Shown in pieces: positions 1-8,949 of a DNA stretch of 64,000 nt (positions are counted from its first letter, which is position 1; each line of letters opens with the position of its first letter). A model generated the notes under the pieces. That model was not told the origin of the DNA, ran no database searches, and saw only the letters and a list, made by a program, of their open reading frames with translations. Origin of the DNA: Bifidobacterium thermophilum DSM 20210 (lineage in GTDB: Bacteria; Actinomycetota; Actinomycetes; Actinomycetales; Bifidobacteriaceae); the NCBI GenBank assembly GCA_000771265.1, contig JDUB01000001.1:62001-126000 (forward strand), written 5' to 3'. A program made the position numbers and the translations under genes.

Positions 1-256
1 CAGGAATGAAACGTTTGCATTGGCGGAATCATCGTATTCCTCTTGATTGCTATCGTTTGCATACGATTGGCGACATACGGGCGTCGGGGCCGATTCGGTG
101 ATTGCGGCACCCGGCATCGTCTCGCCGGTCCGCCCGCGCCCCGCGCACCCGCGACCTTGTACCAGCAGCCACGCGCCAACGCGGCATCTTCCTTGAAAAT
201 CCGCGGCTAGTGACGGTCCAATCTGAAGATGCCTGTGAAAATTCCCGCGAAGATGC
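1..256. other. Gene-free left edge with two LacI-type half-site motifs
   Basis: I see no convincing coding sequence here. ACGTTTGCAT lies at 11-20, and the imperfect palindrome ATCGTTTGCATACGAT lies at 52-67 (arms ATCGT/ACGAT). Both resemble LacI-family sugar-regulator operators. They are about 200 bases upstream of the PTS promoter, so they could serve that operon or an off-window gene to the left. The assignment to a regulator is inference. Confidence 0.4.
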
Positions 257-285
257 TTGCAAGAAACGAAGTGCGGCGCTATAAT
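257..285 (+). promoter_or_regulatory. Promoter of the PTS operon
   Basis: TTGCAA at 257-262, a 17-base spacer and a perfect TATAAT at 280-285 form a strong sigma-70-type promoter. Transcription would start near 292. That leaves a leader of about 145 bases carrying the terminator hairpin described next. Confidence 0.75.
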
Positions 286-295
286 GTAATCGATT

Positions 296-386
296 CGTTT
301 ATTGCAGGGCTGCAAGTCAAGCAAGATGCAAGACCCGAGACACAGTGGCACTGTCATATCTGCCGCCGAGCCTCGGGTCTTTTTTG
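296..386 (+). terminator. Leader terminator with probable RAT antiterminator overlap (PTS operon)
   Basis: AAGACCCGAG (330-339) pairs with CTCGGGTCTT (372-381) and is followed by a T run, giving a strong intrinsic terminator inside the 5' leader. A small inner hairpin ACAGTG/CACTGT sits in the loop. The upstream stretch 300-334 (TTGCAGGG... TGCAAGACCC) overlaps the left terminator arm. That is the layout of a ribonucleic antiterminator (RAT) bound by LicT/BglG proteins. A LicT-like gene, now broken, follows the PTS gene. RAT identity is inference from layout. Confidence 0.7.
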
Positions 387-437
387 TTGACACCTTGTGA
401 ATACGAAGTGGAAAAACAGCCTAAGGAAGGAAAAACG

Positions 438-2606
438 ATGGCTGAATCAACTGCCTCGCAGATCATCGACGCGGTCGGTGGTCCGGGCAACATCAAGAGC
501 CTGACGCATTGCGCCACCCGTTTGCGGTTCGAGCTTGTCGACGCACGCAAGGTGGACCAGAACCGACTTGAGTATATGAAAGGCGTGCTTGGCGCTGTTC
601 CGCAGAGCGGCAACCGGTATCAGGTCGTCATCGGCGGCGGCGTTGCCACAATGTACGACAAGATCATGCAGCTGCCCGAAATGGCCAATATCAGCGGCGG
701 CGAAGTCAACAACGACGGCTCCAAGAGACTGTCCAACGCCGAAGTCAAGGCCCAGGAACGCTCCAAGGTCAAAGGCAAGCACGCGTGGGTGGACAACTTC
801 TTTGAGTTCCTGTCCGACACGTTCCGCCCGATCATCAACGTGCTGCTCGGTGCGTCGCTGATCATCGCGATCCTCAACGTGCTCATCGCCTGCCATGTCA
901 TCTCCAATGACACGGAAAGCCCGACCCTGCTGCTGTGCAAGGCCGCGTACGAGGGCGTGTTCTACTTCCTGCCGATCATGATCGCCTACAACGGCGCGAA
1001 GAAGCTCAAGGTCGACGGCTGGGTCGGCGCCACCATCATGGCGGCCCTCATGACCCCGCAGTTCATGGCCCTGTCCGCGCCTGACAAGTGGGCGGGCATC
1101 TTCGGTGACAGGAGCGGTCTGGCCGCGGCCAAGGGCGCCCTCAACTGCGTGACCAACGCCACGCTGGGCACCCAGTCGTGCACCACCAAGGTGTTCGGCC
1201 TGCCGTTGCAGCTCAACGACTACTCCGGTTCCGTGTTCGTGCCGCTGTTCATGGTCGCCGTGCTCGCGCTCGTCTACAAGGGCCTCGAGCGGATCATCCC
1301 CGACAGTGTGCAGATGGTGTTCGTGCCGTTCCTGTCCATGATCATCATGATTCCGGTCACAGCCTTCCTGCTCGGCCCGCTGGGCGTGTGGGTCGGCAAC
1401 GGCCTCGGCGTCGGCCTGGCATGGCTGAACAACAACGCGCCGTTCATCTTCGCGATCCTCATTCCTATGCTTTATCCGTTCCTCGTGCCGCTTGGTCTAC
1501 ACTGGCCGCTCAACGCCCTCATGCTGGTCAACATCAACACGCTGGGCTACGACTTCATCCAGGGCCCAATGGGCGTGTGGAACTTCGCCTGCTTCGGCGC
1601 GACCGCCGGCGTGCTGGTCATCGCGATGCGCGAGAAGAACGTCGACATGCGTCAGACCGCGTTCGGCGCGCTTATGGCCGGCCTGCTCGGCGGTGTGTCC
1701 GAGCCGAGCCTGTACGGCATCCACCTGCGCTACAAGCTGGTGTACAAGCGCATGCTGATCGGCTGCTTCGTCGGTGGCGTGGTCATCGCAATCCTCGGCT
1801 GGATCTTCCCGTCCACGCTCGCCAACGGCCAGGTCGTGCACGGCGTGACCACTACGGCCTTCGCCTTCACCTCGCTGCTGACCATCCCGGTGTTCAGCCA
1901 GATGTGGGTCTATGCGATCGCCATCGCCGTGGCATTCTTCCTGTCCATGTTCCTGATTATCACGCTCGACTACCGCACCCCGGAGCAGAAGGCCGCCGAC
2001 CATGCGGTGGAAGCCCAGCAGGCGATGGACAAGGTCGAAGCTCCAGCAGCCCCGGCCGCCGTGAACGACAATACTGCCGCAACTGCAACTGCTACCGCTA
2101 CCGCGACCAAGACCGCGACCAAGACCGCGACCAAGACCGCGACCAAGACCGCGACCGATACGGTTGCCGCCCCGGTTGCCGGCCACGTCATTTCCTTGGA
2201 TGAAGCAGGCGACCCGGTGTTCGCCTCCCGCGCGCTCGGCGAGGGCGTCGGCATCCAGTCCACTGACTCCACCGTGTATGCCCCGGTGTCCGGCGTGCTG
2301 TCGACGGTGGCCGAAACCGGTCATGCCTTCGGCATCAAGACCGATGACGGGGTCGAAGTGCTCGTGCACGTCGGCATCGATACGGTCAAGATGAACGGCG
2401 AGGGCTTCACCCCGGCCGTCACCAAGGGTCAACGCGTCAACGCCGGCGACAAGCTGGTGACCGTGGACTTTGATAAAGTCAGGGCGGCAGGTTTTAAAAC
2501 CGTCACTATGATGACGGTTCTGAACACCGCGGCGCTTGGTAGCGTGACCCCGAAGACGGGCATCGACGTCAAGCCGGGAGACGTCGTCCTGGAGATCTCT
2601 CGCTGA
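438..2606 (+). CDS. PTS beta-glucoside/glucose-family permease EIIBCA
   Basis: Sugar-specific enzyme II that takes up and phosphorylates a sugar at the membrane, using phosphate from HPr. About 722 residues from ATG 438, chosen because AAGGAAGG lies just upstream; an in-frame ATG at 345 lies inside the leader terminator. Domains in order: EIIB at about 1-85 with the phosphocysteine motif HCATRLRF (Cys25); a multi-helix EIIC at about 110-510 with GVSEPSLYG; a low-complexity linker at about 545-575 made of ATKT repeats; and a Crr-like EIIA at about 585-715 with TGHAFG (His629) and LVHVGID (active His644). It belongs to the glucose/beta-glucoside superfamily. The exact sugar cannot be read from sequence. 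It is probably controlled by antitermination in its leader. Confidence 0.93.
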   Translation: MAESTASQIIDAVGGPGNIKSLTHCATRLRFELVDARKVDQNRLEYMKGVLGAVPQSGNRYQVVIGGGVATMYDKIMQLPEMANISGGEVNNDGSKRLSNAEVKAQERSKVKGKHAWVDNFFEFLSDTFRPIINVLLGASLIIAILNVLIACHVISNDTESPTLLLCKAAYEGVFYFLPIMIAYNGAKKLKVDGWVGATIMAALMTPQFMALSAPDKWAGIFGDRSGLAAAKGALNCVTNATLGTQSCTTKVFGLPLQLNDYSGSVFVPLFMVAVLALVYKGLERIIPDSVQMVFVPFLSMIIMIPVTAFLLGPLGVWVGNGLGVGLAWLNNNAPFIFAILIPMLYPFLVPLGLHWPLNALMLVNINTLGYDFIQGPMGVWNFACFGATAGVLVIAMREKNVDMRQTAFGALMAGLLGGVSEPSLYGIHLRYKLVYKRMLIGCFVGGVVIAILGWIFPSTLANGQVVHGVTTTAFAFTSLLTIPVFSQMWVYAIAIAVAFFLSMFLIITLDYRTPEQKAADHAVEAQQAMDKVEAPAAPAAVNDNTAATATATATATKTATKTATKTATKTATDTVAAPVAGHVISLDEAGDPVFASRALGEGVGIQSTDSTVYAPVSGVLSTVAETGHAFGIKTDDGVEVLVHVGIDTVKMNGEGFTPAVTKGQRVNAGDKLVTVDFDKVRAAGFKTVTMMTVLNTAALGSVTPKTGIDVKPGDVVLEISR
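2101..2156 (+). repeat. 12-bp tandem repeat in the PTS linker
   Basis: Four exact copies of ccgcgaccaaga plus a partial fifth encode the ATKT repeats between EIIC and EIIA. The repeat is in frame and a multiple of three, so copy-number change would lengthen or shorten the flexible linker without breaking the gene. Confidence 0.9.
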
Positions 2607-2632
2607 ATCGCGGGCTGATCGGAAGGAACGTC

Positions 2633-3480
2633 GTGGACATTCTCTGCGTTCAACAACAATGTCGTGCTAGCGCGCGACGGCGACTAGGAGGTCATCCTCA
2701 CCACCGGCTGGGGGCCTTGGTTTCAAAGCCAAGCCCGGCCCGAGGGTTGACGACTCCAAAGTCGTGCGGAAATTCGTTCCTTCCGACGGCCGCGATCCCG
2801 ATTATGTAACCGAATTGCTCGCGGATATTCCTCCGGAGACGATTCGGCTGGTCACCGACGCCATGACGCGCGTGGGACTCGGCCAACAAAGCCGAACAGA
2901 CGCCTACGCTCGTCATGGCGCTCGCCGATCACGCGGTCGGCGCGTTGCGTCGGGCCAAGCGCGGCACCTCCGTGGAATATCCGCTCGACGCGGAGGTCCG
3001 TTCCCTGTACGCCAAGGAGTACGTTCAAGGGGAAGCGCTGGTTTCAGCGCTCAACGACAGCCTGCCTGATGCCCTGCCCCGCAGCGAGGCGGTGGCGTTC
3101 GCGTTGCATCTGATTAATGCGGGCTTTTCCAACGGGGATTTGTCGTATACCTATACCATGACGGGCGTCATCCAGCAGATGCTTGTCATTATCGAGAAGA
3201 CTTACAATATTTCGCTCGGCCAGCACAATGTCAGTGTCGGCCGGTTCACCACACGTCTGCGCTACCTGTTTGTGCGCATCTATCAAGGCCGCCAATTGGA
3301 CAGCGAGCCCGAGCCGGTAATCGAGGCGATCAAGCAATCCTATCCCGATCAGGTGCGGTGCGCACGGAAAATCGCCGATGTCGTCGCAATCCGATTGGGC
3401 GCGGAGCTGACCCCGCGGAAATCGCTTATCTGGCGTTGCATGTCGCCCGCGTGGTATCCGACGTCGATGAACGCGAATAA
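2633..3480 (+). pseudogene. Decayed LicT/BglG-family transcription antiterminator
   Basis: Starts at GTG 2633 behind GGAAGGAA, 27 bases after the PTS stop. Read across frames it gives the CAT RNA-binding domain (FNNNVVLARDGD, then GWG and GFKAKPG) followed by PRD domains (EAVAFALHLINAG, GQHNVSVGRF, EIAYLALHVARVVSD). I count at least five lesions: a small deletion near 2643-2650, an in-frame TAG at 2685-2687, an extra G in 2708-2713, a frameshift near 2895 and a one-base loss near 3412. The natural end is TAA 3478-3480. The protein would bind the RAT in the leader of the adjacent PTS gene. Draft-sequence error is possible but unlikely for five separate lesions. Confidence 0.85.
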
Positions 3481-3518
3481 GAACGACGTGTTGCCGGCGG
3501 ATGCTCAGCGTGATTGAT

Positions 3519-4874
3519 TCAAATTGCTGTTGCGGGTGCTGTCGCAGGTGCGGTTGCGGGGGTGGAGGCGCGTACTGATGGCGACTTGGGGGTGGAACCT
3601 GACTCAGACTGCGGTGCCGATGCAGGTACTGATGTTGGTGCTGATGCTGGCACGGTCACGGGCGCGGCCGTGGAGACGGAGGCCGTTCCTGACGCTGCTG
3701 CCGCTGCGGATGCCGGCGCCGCTGCGCTCGCCTTGGCCGGGTCGCTTTCCGGGGCGCGCACGGTCAGTGATTGCCGATCAACGGTGATGAGGATATGCCG
3801 TGTGCGGCCGAGCATGTCGCCGTCCACCTCCGCAAGTGCCGACTTTTCCAGCTTGATTTCAGCGCTGACGCCCTGCATCTGCTCGATGGTCGAATTCGTG
3901 GACAGCGGGCTTTGCTGCGGCTTCTTGGTAATGGTCTGATGGACCACGTCATTGAACAGGTTCGCCCAGCCGAGCAGGCCGCCGGTCGTGTCAATAATCT
4001 CGAAATCAAGTAGCCCGTCATCATAGGACGCGCTGGGCATCAGCGAAAAAACCGGTATTTCGCCGCAATTGCCGGCCATGAACGTGCGGAACACGAGTCC
4101 GTCAACCGTGTGCGTGTTGCCGTGTGCGTCGGTCACGGTCACATCCGCCTTGAATTTCGGCGTGAACAGGTTCTTCGCCCCGCTGACGAAGTAGGCCAGC
4201 CAGCTGATGTTCTTCTTGAGTTGCGGATCGGTCTCCTCGATCATCTGCGCGTCGAAGCCGACACCGCCGATAATCATGAACGCATGCGGGTGATCTTCGT
4301 TCGGGTCGTCCAGCAGGGATAGGCGTCCGACGTCGACCTGCCTTGAACCGTGCGATGTGGCGATGGTCAGGGCCGCCTCAAAGTCATCCACGGGAATGTT
4401 GAGATTGCGGGCGAACAGATTACCCGTGCCGATCGGCAGGATGCCCATTGCGTGTCCGCTGCCCGACATCGCGCTCGCCACCGTACGCACCGTGCCGTCG
4501 CCGCCTACCGCGACCACGACGTCAGCGCCATGTCCGAGTGCTTCGAGTGCGCATGCGCGGCCGTCCTTGTCAAGCTGCGTGTCGATGAACTCGATTTGTT
4601 TGATGCCTTTGCTTTCGCAGAACGACTTGATTTGGCGACGCCGTTCGTTGGCCTGCGGTTTGGATGGATTGATGATGAACGCGTAATGGACTTGGTCGTC
4701 TTCCCGCTGTTCAAGTACCTTGGCGACATGCTGGCGACGCAGATGGCGTACAAGGAAGAACACGGCGACACCAATCGTTACGACAGCGACGATGATTGCG
4801 ATAACAACAACCGCTATGGGCATCTTGGACGACTGCATAGGTTCCATTCTTATCTGTTTCGCTGGGATGTCCAT
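3519..4874 (-). CDS. Diacylglycerol kinase-like lipid/sphingosine kinase family protein
   Basis: Belongs to the DAGK-catalytic family, which phosphorylates a lipid alcohol such as diacylglycerol with ATP at the membrane. About 451 residues. One N-terminal transmembrane helix at about 19-42 is followed by the catalytic domain, with GGDGT at 124-128 and GILPIGTGNLFARNL. The last 65 residues are Ala/Pro/Thr/Ser-rich low complexity. The start is uncertain: ATG 4874, ATG 4847 and GTG 4907 are all in frame with weak ribosome sites. It is divergent from serS. It could equally make a lipid intermediate other than phosphatidate. Confidence 0.85.
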   Translation of the reverse strand: MDIPAKQIRMEPMQSSKMPIAVVVIAIIVAVVTIGVAVFFLVRHLRRQHVAKVLEQREDDQVHYAFIINPSKPQANERRRQIKSFCESKGIKQIEFIDTQLDKDGRACALEALGHGADVVVAVGGDGTVRTVASAMSGSGHAMGILPIGTGNLFARNLNIPVDDFEAALTIATSHGSRQVDVGRLSLLDDPNEDHPHAFMIIGGVGFDAQMIEETDPQLKKNISWLAYFVSGAKNLFTPKFKADVTVTDAHGNTHTVDGLVFRTFMAGNCGEIPVFSLMPSASYDDGLLDFEIIDTTGGLLGWANLFNDVVHQTITKKPQQSPLSTNSTIEQMQGVSAEIKLEKSALAEVDGDMLGRTRHILITVDRQSLTVRAPESDPAKASAAAPASAAAAASGTASVSTAAPVTVPASAPTSVPASAPQSESGSTPKSPSVRASTPATAPATAPATAI

Positions 4875-4970
4875 GGGCAAATCTCGAGAATTTGACGGTC
4901 CCTCCACGAATTGTTTCGCGTTGTCGGCGCCGGCACCTACTGCCAGCAGTCACGTGTCGGCTTGCCGCAT

Positions 4971-4976
4971 TAGTCT
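4971..4976 (+). promoter_or_regulatory. -10 box of serS, leaderless type
   Basis: TAGTCT ends six bases before the serS ATG at 4983, and no Shine-Dalgarno sequence lies between. Transcription would start at or next to the start codon. Confidence 0.45.
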
Positions 4977-4982
4977 TGAACT

Positions 4983-6269
4983 ATGCTTGATATTCAATTC
5001 ATCCGTGAACATCCGGACATTGTGAAGGAGTCCCAGCGCAAGCGCGGGGAATCCGTGGAACTTGTTGACGAGGTGCTCCGCTCCGACGAAACCCGTCGCG
5101 AGTCGCTCAAGGCGTTTGAAGCCGCACGCGCCGAACAGAAGGACATGGGCAAGAAGATCGCCACCGCCGCTCCTGAGGAGAAGGCGAAGATTATCGCCCA
5201 GACCAAGGAGCTGTCCAATAAGGTCTCCGAATACAAGGACACCGCAGACCAGGCCGCGGCCGAGTACACGACCGCGATGTGGAAGCTCAGCAACATTGTT
5301 GAGCCGGAAGCCCCAGAAGGCGGCGAGGACGACTACGTGGTCGTCAAGAAGGTCGGCACCATCCGCGATTTCGCTGCGGAAGGCTTCGAACCGAAGAACC
5401 ACCTCGAGCTCGGTGAAGGCGTTGCCGGCATCGATATGAAGCGTGGCGTCAAGGTCTCCGGCTCCCGCTTCTACTTCCTGCGCGGTGCAGTCGCCCGACT
5501 GCAGATCGCCATGCTCACCATGGCCGTCGACCAAGCTGAGGAGCACGGCTTCACGCTCGCCATCACCCCGACGCTTGTGCGCCCCGAAGTCATGGCCGGC
5601 ACCGGCTTCCTCAACTCGCACGCGGATGAGATCTACCGTCTGCGTGAGCCGGATGACCAGTATCTGGTCGGTACGTCTGAAGTCGCGCTCGCCGGCATGC
5701 ACGAGAACGAGATTCTTGATCTTGACAACGGCCCGCTGCGCTACTGTGGCTGGTCCAGCTGCTATCGTCGCGAGGCGGGTGCCGCCGGCAAGGACACGAT
5801 GGGCATCATCCGCGTCCACCAGTTCGACAAGGTTGAGATGTTCGTCTACTGCAAGCAGGAGAACTCCCGCGCCGAGCATCAGCACCTGCTGCAGATGGAG
5901 CAGGAGATGCTGGGCAAGGTCGAGGTGCCGTACCGCATCATCGACACCGCCGCCGGCGATCTGGGCGCTTCCGCTGCTCGCAAGTTCGACTGCGAGGCCT
6001 GGGTGCCGACGCAGAACCGCTACCGCGAGCTCACGTCCACTTCGAACTGCACCGAGTATCAGGCGCGTCGTTTGAACATCCGTGAGCGTACCGAGGACGG
6101 CTCCACCCGCGCGGTGTCTACGTTGAACGGCACGCTGGCCACCACCCGCTGGCTGGTCGCGATCCTCGAAAACCATCAGCAGGCTGACGGTTCCATCGAG
6201 ATCCCGAAGGCCATGCGTCCGTACATGGGCGGCAAGGAAGTCATCGAACCGCGCAAGTGGGAGGCCTGA
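4983..6269 (+). CDS. serS: Seryl-tRNA synthetase
   Basis: Charges tRNA-Ser with serine in the cytoplasm. 428 residues, normal for the family. The N-terminal arm (about 1-110) is a charged two-helix coiled coil (ESLKAFEAARAEQKDMGKK), the tRNA-binding arm of SerRS. The class II catalytic core follows, with motif 2 around CYRREAGAAGKDTMG and the motif 3 region ELTSTSNCTEYQARRLN. The start at ATG 4983 gives the canonical MLDIQFIREHPD. There is no ribosome binding site, but a -10-like TAGTCT sits directly upstream, which suggests a leaderless mRNA. A tRNA-Ser gene follows 110 bases downstream, so enzyme and substrate are neighbours. Confidence 0.98.
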   Translation: MLDIQFIREHPDIVKESQRKRGESVELVDEVLRSDETRRESLKAFEAARAEQKDMGKKIATAAPEEKAKIIAQTKELSNKVSEYKDTADQAAAEYTTAMWKLSNIVEPEAPEGGEDDYVVVKKVGTIRDFAAEGFEPKNHLELGEGVAGIDMKRGVKVSGSRFYFLRGAVARLQIAMLTMAVDQAEEHGFTLAITPTLVRPEVMAGTGFLNSHADEIYRLREPDDQYLVGTSEVALAGMHENEILDLDNGPLRYCGWSSCYRREAGAAGKDTMGIIRVHQFDKVEMFVYCKQENSRAEHQHLLQMEQEMLGKVEVPYRIIDTAAGDLGASAARKFDCEAWVPTQNRYRELTSTSNCTEYQARRLNIRERTEDGSTRAVSTLNGTLATTRWLVAILENHQQADGSIEIPKAMRPYMGGKEVIEPRKWEA

Positions 6270-6379
6270 GCCTTTCTTTTGATTCGCGTTTGCACGCGTA
6301 TCGTGCAGGTATGTTTTCGCTGGTCCACAGTCTGATGCAGACCTTGTGGTAACATAACCGTTTGTGCGTGCAAACGCAT

Positions 6380-6464
6380 GGACAGGTGTCCGAGCGGTCT
6401 ATGGAGACGGTCTTGAAAACCGTTGTGGTGCAAGCCACCGCGAGTTCGAATCTCGCCCTGTCCG
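6380..6464 (+). tRNA. tRNA-Ser (anticodon TGA)
   Basis: 85 bases. The acceptor stem GGACAGG/CCTGTCC is perfect with discriminator G. The anticodon loop CTTGAAA reads TGA. The long variable arm and T-loop GTTCGAATC are those of a class II serine tRNA. It lies just downstream of serS and ends in a terminator. Confidence 0.96.
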
Positions 6465-6469
6465 CAATA

Positions 6470-6500
6470 CCCCGTGGAGTCCACTCCACGGGGTTTCTTG
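6470..6500 (+). terminator. Intrinsic terminator after tRNA-Ser
   Basis: Perfect 11-bp stem CCCCGTGGAGT/ACTCCACGGGG (6470-6493) with a two-base loop, followed by TTTCTTGTT. Confidence 0.9.
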
Positions 6501-6645
6501 TTATCAAGCCGAAAACCGCGCAATCGGGCTTCGGCCGACATGTCATGCAATTGGGGTCCGACGGACGCATCGTGAGATCGGGTTCCGGGCAACGTATCAT
6601 GTGTTGTCCGACCTCGGGAACCCCGTGGCGTGTATCCCGTAACCC

Positions 6646-6681
6646 TCTACCGACGCTGAGGGGCGTCTCAGCGTCGGTAGA
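6646..6681. repeat. Dispersed stem-loop family, copy 1
   Basis: A perfect 15-bp inverted repeat ending in GACGCTGAG/CTCAGCGTC around a six-base loop. It shares the ACGCTGA/TCAGCGT core with copies at 13385, 22947, 41405, 46318, 51071 and 55172. There is no T run. Confidence 0.75.
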
Positions 6682-7428
6682 AGCGGAGAGGTGACTGCGC
6701 TTGCCGATGCTGACTTGATTGGCGTGAACAGTTTGAGCGGTCGGGTGTGTCCCGATGCCGGCGTGGACTGGTTCCGATGTCGTCGTGCGATTTCCAGTTT
6801 GGTCCGCGGGTTCGGATGGTTGCGTGGCCGGTGCGCCGGCGGCTAGTCTTCGTGGTGCTGGCAGATGGTTGATGTGCTGCGGATTCGCGGTGCGGCCATG
6901 GTTGCGGGGTGCCAGATGGCGTGCACCTTTGTGGACTGGATCGGTTTTCGGCTCGTATTCTCCGATTTAGTCCGCATTTCGGGCACCCGGGGGCGGTCCG
7001 GGCGGTGGTTGATTGTTCTGGTGCAAGCAAATCCTTGTGATTCCGCGGGTTCACGACCGCATCCCAGCTGGTGGCCGGGTGCGGCCCGGTACCGGCGTGA
7101 ACTGATTCCTATTCCGCCCGGCGTGCTCCGATTCGGTGCAGGGATGTGATGATGTCCGATTGCCCGTCAAATCCCATCCTTCATCCATCAGCCACCATCC
7201 TCTAACGGCCCTGCCCCTCAAACCATACAGATTGAACGCCGAGACAGCCCGGAAACAGCGATGGCACCGCATAAGCCAGATTGGCATGATACAACGGCTG
7301 CCTCATAAAGCTCAGACACTCGGCCAAATCACTCGGCCATACTACCCGGGAGTGTCGTTCTGCAGTGTCACCCAGCAGCATCGCTCGATAGCGCCACTCG
7401 ATGCCACCAGCCGACACATCAATAATCA
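6682..7428. other. Gene-free stretch with degenerate internal repeats
   Basis: I find no convincing gene in about 750 bases. Two 36-base segments (6740-6775 and 7074-7109) agree at about 29 positions, sharing CCGGCGTG.ACTG.TTCC. CCGCGGGTTC recurs at 6804-6813 and 7043-7052. A minus-strand open frame across 6668-7054 is Arg/Thr/Pro/His-rich with no family signature and looks like non-coding sequence read by chance. Confidence 0.5.
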
Positions 7429-7458
7429 TTGACACCGCTGTGCGCGACAATAAGAGTC

Positions 7459-8154
7459 ATGAGCGAGCGTAATCACGAGAACATTGGCAACATCAACAAT
7501 CAAGAGTCGCCATTCCATGCAGGCGAGACCATCATCGCCCCGCACGGCGGCCCGATCACCGACGTCATCTTCGATTATTGCGATGTTCTGCTGGATTGGC
7601 GTCCGTGGCGCGCGCTTGAGGGCTTGTATCCCCAAGACGTGATCGACATGTTCTTCGATTCCGCGGACGAGTGGGGCTACGATTTCATCGACCGCCTGCT
7701 CGATTCCGGCGTCCCGACGCAGGATGTCCTTGCCGAATACTCACGCCACCACGGTCCGGCGGTCACATGGGTGCTGCGGATGTGGCTCGAGCATGAGGAG
7801 CGGGCGATTTTCGGCGTGCTTGACGGTATGGAGCAGCTGGTCGATGACTTGCAATCTGCCGGCGTCGGGGTGTGGGGCCTGACGAATTTCACCACAGAGG
7901 CGGTTGATATCGCGCATTCGCGATTCGATGTGTTCAAGCGGTTGCAAGACACGCTCGTTTCGTCGCAGGAGCATCTGCTCAAGCCTGACCCTGCGATTTA
8001 TCTGCGCGCAATCAATCGCTTTGGTGTCGACCCGCAGTCCACCGTGTTTTTCGACGACAATCCCCGCAACGCGCGTGGGGCAAGAATCGCCGGTTTGCGC
8101 GGAGTGACGTTCACATCCGCCGACCAGGCGCGCGCAGTGCTTGGCTTATCCTGA
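7459..8154 (+). CDS. HAD-superfamily hydrolase (subfamily IA)
   Basis: A cytoplasmic phosphatase-type hydrolase using an aspartyl-phosphate intermediate; the substrate is unknown. 231 residues. Motif I is VIFDYCDVLLDW (nucleophile Asp), motif II WGLTNFT, motif III LKPDPAIY and motif IV FFDDNPRNARGA. The second motif I acid position follows the FDxxxVL style of the 2-haloacid-dehalogenase-like branch. ATG 7459 is preferred over TTG 7429 because the N terminus then fits the family better; GACAAT at 7446-7451 ends seven bases upstream and could be a leaderless -10. Confidence 0.85.
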   Translation: MSERNHENIGNINNQESPFHAGETIIAPHGGPITDVIFDYCDVLLDWRPWRALEGLYPQDVIDMFFDSADEWGYDFIDRLLDSGVPTQDVLAEYSRHHGPAVTWVLRMWLEHEERAIFGVLDGMEQLVDDLQSAGVGVWGLTNFTTEAVDIAHSRFDVFKRLQDTLVSSQEHLLKPDPAIYLRAINRFGVDPQSTVFFDDNPRNARGARIAGLRGVTFTSADQARAVLGLS

Positions 8155-8165
8155 TCATCCCCGAT

Positions 8166-8211
8166 GCGGTTCAATCAGCCGGTTCAATCAGCCGGTTCAA
8201 TCAGCCGGTTC
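8166..8211. repeat. 14-bp tandem repeat
   Basis: Three to four head-to-tail copies of GGTTCAATCAGCCG, then degenerate copies (GGTTCAAGCGGGCAG and GTTCAATCGG), lie between the converging ends of the HAD gene and the response regulator gene. No function is apparent. Confidence 0.85.
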
Positions 8212-8256
8212 AAGCGGGCAGTTCAATCGGACAATCGGACCGCCATCGTCCGTCAT

Positions 8257-8949
8257 TCACACGATGCGCCGGTCCGCCGCCCAACGCGTCAGCTCGGTCC
8301 TGTTGGACAACTGGAGTTTGCGCAGCACTGCGCTGACGTGGGTTTCCACAGTTTTCACCGAAATGAACAGCTCGGCTGCGACTTCCTTGTACGTGTATCC
8401 GCGGGCAATCAGCCGCATGACTTCCTGTTCGCGCGCCGACAGCCTGTCGAGCTCATCGTCGTGGATTTCGCCTTCGGGCGCGATGCCGCCGTTTTGGAAG
8501 GCGGATAGCACGAATCCGGCGAGTTTGGGGGAGAACACGGCGTATCCTTCGTGCACTTGTCTGATGGAGCTGGCCAAATCATCGCCGGTTATCGTCTTGG
8601 TCACATATCCGCGAGCTCCTGCCCGGATCACCGAGCCGACATCCTGAGGCGAATCCGAGACGCTCAACGCCAGGAACACGGAATCAGGGGAGAGCGGGTG
8701 CGAACGGGTGAGGATTTCCGTACCTCCACCACCTGCGCCGCCAGGCACATGCACGTCGAGGAGCACGACATCGGGCTTGATCTGCGCAATCATCTCGATG
8801 GCGCCCTCGACATCACCCGCCTGGCCGACGATATCGAAATCTGGTTGCAAGGTGGCGATAACGCCAGCCCTGAACATCTCGTGGTCGTCGACGACGGCGA
8901 TGCGGATGTCGCTGCCGTCCGCGTTGCCGTCTTGTTCGCTATGACTCAT
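8257..8949 (-). CDS. Response regulator, NarL/LuxR family
   Basis: DNA-binding partner of the adjacent sensor kinase. 230 residues. The receiver domain (about 14-130) has IAVVDDHEMFRAG, the phosphoacceptor Asp65 in VVLLDVHVPGG, and Thr/Lys positions in LALSVS and GYVTKTI. The C-terminal LuxR helix-turn-helix (about 165-228) reads LSAREQEVMRLIARGYT and ISVKTVETHVSAVLRKL. ATG 8949 overlaps the kinase stop as ATGA and has AGGAG upstream, so the two are translationally coupled. An in-frame extension into the kinase gene is not part of the protein. Likely targets are envelope-stress genes, by analogy with other PspC-linked systems. Confidence 0.95.
   Translation of the reverse strand: MSHSEQDGNADGSDIRIAVVDDHEMFRAGVIATLQPDFDIVGQAGDVEGAIEMIAQIKPDVVLLDVHVPGGAGGGGTEILTRSHPLSPDSVFLALSVSDSPQDVGSVIRAGARGYVTKTITGDDLASSIRQVHEGYAVFSPKLAGFVLSAFQNGGIAPEGEIHDDELDRLSAREQEVMRLIARGYTYKEVAAELFISVKTVETHVSAVLRKLQLSNRTELTRWAADRRIV

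Noticed and set aside
1497..2432. Minus-strand open frame (311 codons) within the PTS gene
   Set aside because: Contains Gly/Arg repeats that are simply the reverse reading of the ATKT linker repeat.
6668..7054. Small minus-strand protein in the gap after tRNA-Ser
   Set aside because: Arg/Thr/His/Pro-rich with no ribosome site or family; its frame spans a repeat region and the stem-loop end.
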